This document shows, in pieces, positions 58,566-64,000 of a stretch of 64,000 nt of DNA (its first letter is position 1; each line of letters starts with the position of its first letter). A program made the translations under genes and the position numbers. This stretch comes from Allochromatium tepidum. Lineage in GTDB: Bacteria > Pseudomonadota > Gammaproteobacteria > Chromatiales > Chromatiaceae. The stretch covers positions 2,378,001 to 2,442,000 of the forward strand of contig NZ_AP024563.1 of NCBI RefSeq assembly GCF_018409545.1, read 5' to 3'. The notes under the pieces were generated by a model. That model saw only the letters and a program-made list of their open reading frames with translations. It searched no databases and had not been told where the DNA came from.

Positions 58566-58689
58566 GCAGTGCCGAAACGACCAGCCCGCAGGGGCGGCCC
58601 GGATTCGTGTGGTGCGGGCCTGAGAACCGCCGACCGTCGGACCTGTTTCAGCGCCATGTTTTCATCCAATCCCCGATCAGGAGATCGAC

Positions 58690-58911
58690 ATGCCCCTACT
58701 GAACTGGCGGACACTCACCGCCAGCGTGCGCGGCGCGGCCCATGAGTGCTCGTGCCTGCCGAATAAGGACGCCGCGCGCAACTATGGGACACTGCTGCGC
58801 GACGGCGGCGAGCCGGCCGTGCAACCCCATCTCACCGAATGGCTGAACGAAGCCTCCAGACTCGGTAGCGGCGACGATGTCAGCCTGGGTCTGCTCTGGC
58901 AAACCGCATGA
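58690..58911 (+). pseudogene. PP2C-type phosphatase reduced to its two ends
   Basis: A 73-codon open frame with a good AGGAG site. Residues 1-30 (WRTLTASVRGAAHECSCLPNKDA) match the N-terminus of PP2C phosphatases that pair with kinase/vWA proteins. Residues 48-73 (LTEWLNEASRLGSGDDVSLGLLWQ) match their C-terminus with the last metal Asp. The roughly 200 residues between are gone and the join is in frame. It is probably inactive but translated, and its stop overlaps the epmB start (ATGA). Confidence 0.55.
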
Positions 58912-59912
58912 ACTGCAAACAACACAGCGCGCAACCACCGGCGTGGCGGCGCGAACGGCTCGATGCCTTCACTCGGGTCGATGACCTGCTCGCCTTTCTG
59001 GAACTGGATCGCACCCGGATACCGGATCTGGACGATGAACCCGAGTCCTTCGGTCTGCGCGTTCCACGCACCTTCGCCGAACGCATGCACCCCGGCGATC
59101 CCGAGGATCCGCTGTTGCGCCAGGTGCTGCCGCTGACCGCCGAACGCCAACCGGTCGCCGGCTATGTCGCCGATCCGGTCGGAGACGCCGCGGCCGAACG
59201 CGCCCCCGGACTGCTGGTGAAGTACGCGGGACGGGCACTGCTGATGGTGACGGGCGCCTGCGCCGTCCATTGTCGTTACTGTTTTCGTCGCCATTTCCCC
59301 TACCGGGATCTGGGACCGATCCAGTCGCGTCTGGAGCGCGCCCTGGACGAGATCGCCCGCGACCCCAGCCTGACCGAGGTGATCCTGAGCGGCGGCGACC
59401 CGCTGATGCTCGACGACGACCGACTCGACGCCCTGATCCAGGGGCTGGAGCACATCGGCCACCTCGAGCGTCTGCGCCTGCACAGCCGTCTGGCGGTCGT
59501 GTCGCCCGCGCGTCTGACCACGCGACTGGCGACCCGCCTGACCAGCGGTCGGCTGACGAGCCTCCTGGTGATCCATGCCAATCATCCGCATGAACTGGAC
59601 GACTCGGTGCGCTCGGCCCTGCGCGACTGGCGCACCACAGGTGTCACCCTGCTCAACCAGAGCGTCCTGCTGCGCGGCGTGAACGATCGGGTCGAGATCC
59701 TGGCCGCGTTGAGCGAACGACTCTTCGCGTGCGGCGTGTTGCCCTATTATCTGCATGGACTGGATCCGGTCGCCGGCAGCGCCCATTTCCAGGTCGGCGA
59801 CGCCGAGGCCAAACGCCTGCTGGATGGGATGCGCGCCCGCCTGCCCGGCTATCTGGTGCCGCGTCTGGTCCGCGAGATCCCGGGCGCGCCCGCCAAGCAG
59901 CCGCTCGAATAA
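58908..59912 (+). CDS. epmB: EF-P beta-lysylation protein EpmB (lysine 2,3-aminomutase)
   Basis: A 334-residue radical SAM enzyme turning lysine into (R)-beta-lysine for EF-P. The iron-sulfur motif CAVHCRYCFRRHFPY lies near residue 120. ILSGGDPLMLDDDRL and LNQSVLLRGVNDRVEILAALSERLF are KamA/YjeK blocks. The PLP lysine region and ending (YYLHGLDPVAGSAHFQV) are present. Length matches EpmB, shorter than clostridial KamA. It overlaps the PP2C remnant and is about 9 kb from efp-epmA. Confidence 0.94.
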   Translation: MNCKQHSAQPPAWRRERLDAFTRVDDLLAFLELDRTRIPDLDDEPESFGLRVPRTFAERMHPGDPEDPLLRQVLPLTAERQPVAGYVADPVGDAAAERAPGLLVKYAGRALLMVTGACAVHCRYCFRRHFPYRDLGPIQSRLERALDEIARDPSLTEVILSGGDPLMLDDDRLDALIQGLEHIGHLERLRLHSRLAVVSPARLTTRLATRLTSGRLTSLLVIHANHPHELDDSVRSALRDWRTTGVTLLNQSVLLRGVNDRVEILAALSERLFACGVLPYYLHGLDPVAGSAHFQVGDAEAKRLLDGMRARLPGYLVPRLVREIPGAPAKQPLE

Positions 59913-59994
59913 AGCGCATCCGGAGCTTTCCCTTTGTGGCCGGGAAGACCGATAATCGACCCTCAGCGATGGACCCGACTCGAACGACACCCGT

Positions 59995-62052
59995 ATGCCT
60001 ACGCACAGTCAACAACCGACGCTGCTCATCATCACATCCGAGACCAGTGAGGCCGAGCGATTGATGGCGACGCTCCGCGAGGCGCGGCTGGCCGAGCGCA
60101 GCCTCTCGATCCCCGGCGCCGAGCACCTCGACAAGGTGATCGCCGAGCGCGGTTGCGATCTCATCCTCTGCTGTGGCTATGACCGAGACGTGGAGGTCGA
60201 CAAGGTTCTGACGGCCTACAAGCGCCTGAAGACGGATGTCCCCCTGATCCTGCTCGCCGATCCGGACCAGTGGGAGACGGAGGCGGCCAGGGCAAGGCGT
60301 GCCGGTGCGCGCGACATCGTGCGCCGCGCCGACCCCGAGCATCTGCGGCTGAGCGTGGCGCGCGAGCTGGCCGACCTGAAGGCCAGACGCGCGGCCGAGG
60401 GTCTGAAAGCCCGTCTGCGTCAGTGCGAACAGAGCGCCCTGCGACTCACGGAGGTCACGCGCGCCGGTGTGGCCTTCGTGCAGGATGGTCTGCACATCGA
60501 GGTCAACCCGGCCTATGCCCGACTCTTCGGGCAGGTCTCGACCGAGGACGTGCTGGCCACGCCCCTGCTCGATCTCTTCGCACCCGAGCATCACGCCGCG
60601 ATTCGTGACCTGCTCAAGTCGAGTGATTCATCCGCCCCAGAGACCGTCACGCTGCTCGATGTCGGCTGTCTGCGTCCCGACGCGACACGCTTCGAGGCAC
60701 GCCTGCTCGCCTCGCCGAGCGAGTTCGAGGGCGAACCCTGTCTGCGCCTGATCCTCCAGCCGATCGAGACGACGCCCACCTGCGCGGTCGCCGCCGCCCG
60801 CGCGGACATGGCCCCGCCGCCCGCCGGACTGAAGGCCCTGATCACCGAGATCGAGTCCCACATCGACGAACAGCGCCTCGTCACCCGCCCCTTCGCCATC
60901 TTCTTCATTCGCGTCGCCAAGATCGCCGATGTGATGCACGACATGGGACTGTCGATCGGGCTCGAACTGCTCGACGAGTTCAGTGACACCCTGAGCGGCA
61001 TCGTCGGCGGGCGCGGCTTCCTGTCGCGCGTGAGCGAGGACGGATTCGGACTCGTCGTCGACGGACTCGACGAACTCGGCGCCCAGGCCCTGGCCGCCGA
61101 ACTGACCGCCCAGGCGCGCCTGCCCGCGCGCGCGGCCGTGCAGGACGCCACGGTGCCCGATTGTCAGATCGGCTATTTCCTGGTGAGCGATCGGGCCTCG
61201 GCGCCCGAGGACATCATCAACGCCGCATACCGGCTCTGTATCGGCCATCGTTATGCGAGCGACGGCGCGGCGGGCGAGCGCGAGACCGCCCCCGCCGAGG
61301 ACGAGGAAGCGGCGATCGCGCGCAAGATCGAGTACGCGCTGCGCAACGATCAGCTCAAGCTGGTCTATCAGCCCATCATCAGCCTCATGGGCGACAGCCA
61401 GGAGAACTATAGCGTCCTGCTGCGGCTGTTCGACGAGGACGAGAACCTGCTCGAGGCCAAGGATTTCATCGGCACGGCGATCCGTCGCGGTCTGATCGAG
61501 GAACTCGACAAGTGGACCATCCGTTCGGCCATCGAGGTCATCGGCCGGCAGCGGCGCGCGGGTCAGGGCCTGAGTCTGTTCATCACCCTGTCCGAGGACA
61601 CCCTGCGCAATCCGAACATCGTGCTCTGGATCTGCGACTGTCTGCGTGAGTTCGACGTGCGCGGCAACTGGTTGACGATCCAGTTCCAGGAGGACATCGT
61701 CGTCGGCAACCTGGCCAGCATCAGCAAGCTGGTCGAGACGCTGCACAAGATCAAGTGCCGTGTGGCCATCAACCAGTTCGGCGCCACCGAGCGCCCGGAG
61801 ATGCTGCTCCAGGTGCTCGCGCTCGATTTCGTGCTCATCCGTCCGGCGTTGGCGCAGGGACTGGCCGACGACGGCGCCAAACAGCAGCGCCTCCTGCAGC
61901 TCGCGACACTGGCGCGTGAGTTCAACGTCAAGAGCGTCGTCACCGGCGTCGAGGACGCGCGCGCCCTGACCGTGCTCTGGACAGCGGGCGTCGACTATGT
62001 GCAGGGGAACTTCCTCCAGCGCCCCTCGACCACGCTCGAGGTCCAGACCTGA
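59995..62052 (+). CDS. FimX-like REC-PAS-GGDEF-EAL protein with degenerate active sites
   Basis: A 685-residue protein close to the 691 residues of Pseudomonas FimX. Residues 1-130: receiver-like domain without a clear phospho-Asp. 140-265: PAS domain (GVAFVQDGLHIEVNPAYARLFGQ). 280-430: GGDEF-like domain whose signature is SEDGF. 440-680: EAL-like domain (LKLVYQPIISLMGD), where the catalytic Glu of EAL is Ser (YSVLLRL). So it most likely binds c-di-GMP without making or cutting it. FimX controls type IV pilus assembly and twitching; that role is inferred here. Confidence 0.85.
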   Translation: MPTHSQQPTLLIITSETSEAERLMATLREARLAERSLSIPGAEHLDKVIAERGCDLILCCGYDRDVEVDKVLTAYKRLKTDVPLILLADPDQWETEAARARRAGARDIVRRADPEHLRLSVARELADLKARRAAEGLKARLRQCEQSALRLTEVTRAGVAFVQDGLHIEVNPAYARLFGQVSTEDVLATPLLDLFAPEHHAAIRDLLKSSDSSAPETVTLLDVGCLRPDATRFEARLLASPSEFEGEPCLRLILQPIETTPTCAVAAARADMAPPPAGLKALITEIESHIDEQRLVTRPFAIFFIRVAKIADVMHDMGLSIGLELLDEFSDTLSGIVGGRGFLSRVSEDGFGLVVDGLDELGAQALAAELTAQARLPARAAVQDATVPDCQIGYFLVSDRASAPEDIINAAYRLCIGHRYASDGAAGERETAPAEDEEAAIARKIEYALRNDQLKLVYQPIISLMGDSQENYSVLLRLFDEDENLLEAKDFIGTAIRRGLIEELDKWTIRSAIEVIGRQRRAGQGLSLFITLSEDTLRNPNIVLWICDCLREFDVRGNWLTIQFQEDIVVGNLASISKLVETLHKIKCRVAINQFGATERPEMLLQVLALDFVLIRPALAQGLADDGAKQQRLLQLATLAREFNVKSVVTGVEDARALTVLWTAGVDYVQGNFLQRPSTTLEVQT

Positions 62053-62062
62053 GCCGGTCGGC

Positions 62063-62344
62063 TCAGGGGCGGCGCATCGAGAGCCCGGAGGTGGAGCGCC
62101 TGGATAGAGGCTGTTGCGATGCGTCCGCGGACTGGGCGCGCTTGGGTTTCATCAAGCGGCTCTTGAGCAGCGAATTGGATTCGTTGTCCAGTCGGTTCGA
62201 CAGCAACCGGCGACTTTGCGGCATGGGGCGCGGCGCCTGTTCCTTGAGTGAGCCGGCATTGGACTGCGACGACCAGACGCCTTGGTCGAGCAGGCGCCGG
62301 ATCATGGCCGCATCCACCGTCCCAGCGGCGCCGACGAAGGCCAT
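62063..62344 (-). CDS. Basic hypothetical protein, start uncertain
   Basis: From the first ATG there are 93 residues (MAFVGAAGTVDAAMIRRLLDQ ... ending LSMRRP), rich in Arg, Ser and Gln. The same frame stays open upstream to beyond 62515 and encodes a plausible continuation (IADPISTFAGTLSAQVESGLQPYSQQ), but without an ATG or GTG. The real gene may start at a rare codon, or its 5' end may be lost. It follows the membrane coiled-coil gene. Family not recognised. Confidence 0.45.
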   Translation of the reverse strand: MAFVGAAGTVDAAMIRRLLDQGVWSSQSNAGSLKEQAPRPMPQSRRLLSNRLDNESNSLLKSRLMKPKRAQSADASQQPLSRRSTSGLSMRRP

Positions 62345-62514
62345 CTCGGGACGCAGATCCAGTCCGATGTGGTCGCGCGCCTGTTGCGAATAGGGTTGCA
62401 GCCCCGATTCGACCTGTGCCGACAGCGTCCCGGCGAAGGTGCTGATCGGATCGGCGATGCTCAGACGCCCATTGTCGTAGATACTCGGGGTCGTTTGGTT
62501 TCGTCCGGGTCCGA

Positions 62515-63039
62515 CTACCAGGGCATGAACCCGTTTATGAACTGCATCGGCCGGCTGATGCTCTGATTCATCACCGCCATGTCACGCCCCATGGCGGCGG
62601 TCGACTGGGTCATGACGCGCATCGAGCGATCCATCTCCTGGATGCTGGCCAGCATGGGCTGGAGGGTGTCGACGTCCTGCGCCATGGACTCGACGCTCGC
62701 CGTCATGACGCGCACGTTGCGGCTCATCTGGGCGACGTTGTCCGACATCGACTGCATGTTGCTCGCCATCACCGTCATGTTGGTGTCGACGCTGATGGCC
62801 AGATAGTGCACGTCCTTGGCCAGACTGAAGACCAGATAGAACCCATAGGCGGCCAGGATGATGAAGGCGAACAGCGAGGGATAGACGATGAGCTCCCAGC
62901 GCTTGGCGCTGGTCTCGAAGGCCTGCGACAGGCGGTCGATCGCATAGGCGTTGACCTGAGTCTCGGAAGCCTCGGGGCCAAGCGCCTCGGCCCGGATCTC
63001 CGTGCTGCGACTGTCGCCTGGAGTCTCGTTGTCCCGCAT
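62515..63039 (-). CDS. Membrane protein with Met-rich coiled coil
   Basis: A 174-residue protein. A polar N-terminus (residues 1-48) is followed by one transmembrane helix (LIVYPSLFAFIILAAYGFYLVFSL). Then comes a long heptad-like region in which Met recurs every 3-4 residues (MASNMQSMSDNVAQMSRNVRVM; MLASIQEMDRSMRVM), similar to the signalling coil of chemoreceptors but on the other side of a single helix. It ends MQFINGFMPW. It lies 37 bases after parA and is probably its partner. Confidence 0.7.
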   Translation of the reverse strand: MRDNETPGDSRSTEIRAEALGPEASETQVNAYAIDRLSQAFETSAKRWELIVYPSLFAFIILAAYGFYLVFSLAKDVHYLAISVDTNMTVMASNMQSMSDNVAQMSRNVRVMTASVESMAQDVDTLQPMLASIQEMDRSMRVMTQSTAAMGRDMAVMNQSISRPMQFINGFMPW

Positions 63040-63076
63040 GATGGATTCTCAGCCTGGCCAGTGGTCGGTACACACA

Positions 63077-63709
63077 TCAACCGACGAGACGCGGATAGAG
63101 CGCCGCCGTCAGACTCATGAACTCGCGCGCGCCCTTGCCGCGCGGCTCCAGCTCGAAGACCGCCAGGCCCTCGCTGAAGGAGCGCCGGAAGACCGTGCGC
63201 TGCGAGAGCCGTGGCTTGATGAAGCGCAGTCCGGGCAGTGAGACGAGCGCGGCGGCCGTCTCGTTGGTCTCCTGCACGGCGTGATGGGTGTCGCCGCGAT
63301 TGATGAAGCCGATGATCTCGGGCGGGGTCTCGCGTTCGACCGTCCGGATCATCTGGATGAAGCGCTGGGTCGACCAGATGTCGGCCTGTGAGGGCGGCAC
63401 GGGGACCACGACCCGATCGCAGATGGCGAGCGCCCGGCGCAGGCTCTCCATGTCCGAGGTGCCGACGTCGATCAGCGTCTCGTCGGCCTCGCGCAGACGC
63501 GACTCGGTCAAGGCGTCCTTGTCGAAGACCTCGATCCTGGGCTTGAAGCCCTCTTCGCCGCGCACCTCGACCACATCGGCCAGCGTGGCCTGGGGGTCGG
63601 CGTCGACGAGAACCACGCTGGCCTCGGCCATGACGAGCCAGACGGCGAGGTTGAAGGTCAGCGTGCTCTTGCCCGATCCGCCCTTCAGACTTCCAACGAT
63701 CGTGATCAT
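63077..63709 (-). CDS. ParA/MinD-family ATPase
   Basis: A 210-residue protein with a deviant Walker A (GSLKGGSGKSTLTFNLA, signature Lys9) and VLVDADPQATLADVV as Walker A' region; Walker B is ETLIDVGTSD. It is short and lacks an N-terminal helix-turn-helix, so it is an orphan positioning ATPase rather than a plasmid ParA. No parB is near. The downstream membrane coiled-coil protein may be the anchor or cargo adaptor. Confidence 0.85.
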   Translation of the reverse strand: MITIVGSLKGGSGKSTLTFNLAVWLVMAEASVVLVDADPQATLADVVEVRGEEGFKPRIEVFDKDALTESRLREADETLIDVGTSDMESLRRALAICDRVVVPVPPSQADIWSTQRFIQMIRTVERETPPEIIGFINRGDTHHAVQETNETAAALVSLPGLRFIKPRLSQRTVFRRSFSEGLAVFELEPRGKGAREFMSLTAALYPRLVG

Positions 63710-63808
63710 GGTGCTCGTAATCCAGAACGACTAGGCGCGATGTTCGCGGTGGACCGGAACAGGGCGCGTTCGGTGAGGCGTTCGCACCCTGTGCCGTCGG
63801 TTCGGTGT

Positions 63809-64000
63809 TTGACATCCTCCCCGGCCTGAAGGCCGGAGATTCCTACGGCGCTCAGGCGCGGCATTGAGCCACCCCCGAGTCGCTTCGGTGGGTTCCTGCG
63901 GCCGGCGGCCTTACCGCACCGCTCGCTTCACAGGCTAACCGGGCGTGTCCCGCCCTTAGAACGTTGATCGCGCCGACCACATCGGCGTTTTCCTCGAAAC
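63809..64000 (-). mobile_element. Right end of an IS200/IS605-type (TnpB) element, continues beyond window
   Basis: The end contains the typical hairpin CCGGCC-TGAA-GGCCGG (63821-63836), preceded by TTTGACATCCTC. Inside lies the tnpB 3' end. In TnpB elements this end also forms the omega RNA, whose guide is copied from the flank just outside (near 63808 and lower). Only this end is visible. Confidence 0.75.
63852..64000 (-). CDS. tnpB: TnpB RNA-guided nuclease, C-terminal end only
   Basis: Forty-eight residues before TGA read FEENADVVGAINVLRAGHARLA and a tail ending GVAQCRA. ENADVVGAINVLRAGHA is the final RuvC-like motif of TnpB with its catalytic Asp, and the tail is standard for IS605 orfB. 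The 5' part lies outside the window, so activity cannot be judged. Confidence 0.85.
   Translation of the reverse strand, partial: FEENADVVGAINVLRAGHARLACEASGAVRPPAAGTHRSDSGVAQCRA

Overview
The window looks like part of the chromosome of a GC-rich gammaproteobacterium, most probably a purple sulfur bacterium of the Chromatiaceae (Allochromatium/Thiocystis/Thiocapsa/Marichromatium relatives). The reasons are an adjacent peroxiredoxin-glutaredoxin hybrid and disulfide reductase pair of the glutathione-amide type, a Hyn-type NiFe hydrogenase whose subunit genes are separated by isp1 and isp2, nif gene remains, and the gammaproteobacterial order rpsB-tsf-pyrH-frr-uppS-cdsA-dxr-rseP-bamA-skp-lpxD-fabZ-lpxA-lpxB. 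Genus is inferred; no rRNA or tRNA gene is visible.

Layout. 0-5 kb: end of a YciI-like gene, a periplasmic parvulin, a small conserved protein, ligA and zipA. 5-9 kb: a type II P-type ATPase, then a complete IS1595-family element with a perfect 8-bp target duplication. 9-11.5 kb: a frameshifted nifV fused to the tail of a nifM-like gene, a hemerythrin-like protein, and a Trm112-like protein. 11.5-18 kb: rapA, garB, garA and an RpfE-type gene. 18-21.5 kb: sodium:solute symporter, a 57-residue membrane protein and a porin, ending at a strong palindrome. 21.5-28 kb: hydrogenase operon hynD-hupH-hynS-isp1-isp2-hynL (minus strand), with an IscB/IS605-like derivative carrying a HEARO-like RNA between hynS and isp1. 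28-32 kb: secreted hypothetical gene, glnD, map. 32-48 kb: the translation/isoprenoid/outer-membrane cluster, interrupted between dxr and rseP by an IS982 remnant and a FitAB-type toxin-antitoxin pair. 47.7-59 kb: efp-epmA, PAP2 phosphatase, phoU, an AI-2E-type permease, two GTPases and rnhB, mixed with many gene remnants. 58.9-64 kb: epmB, a FimX-like protein, a ParA/membrane coiled-coil gene group, and the 3' end of a TnpB element.

How genes work together. efp, epmA and epmB encode elongation factor P and both enzymes of its lysine modification. garA and garB form a peroxide-reducing cycle. HynSL with Isp1/Isp2 is a membrane-linked hydrogenase, accompanied by its maturation protease and a HupH-type protein. 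bamA, skp, rseP and the lpx genes build and monitor the outer membrane.

The most unusual property is a repeated scar type. At least seven loci keep the 5' and 3' ends of a gene, gene pair or element but lack the middle: nifV/nifM, kinase/AAA, histidine kinase/receiver, FadL, PP2C, a 225-bp IS1595 derivative and a 474-bp IS982 derivative. The element in the hyn operon may be another. Either deletion is active in this genome or the assembly has collapsed at these places. Read-level checking would decide.
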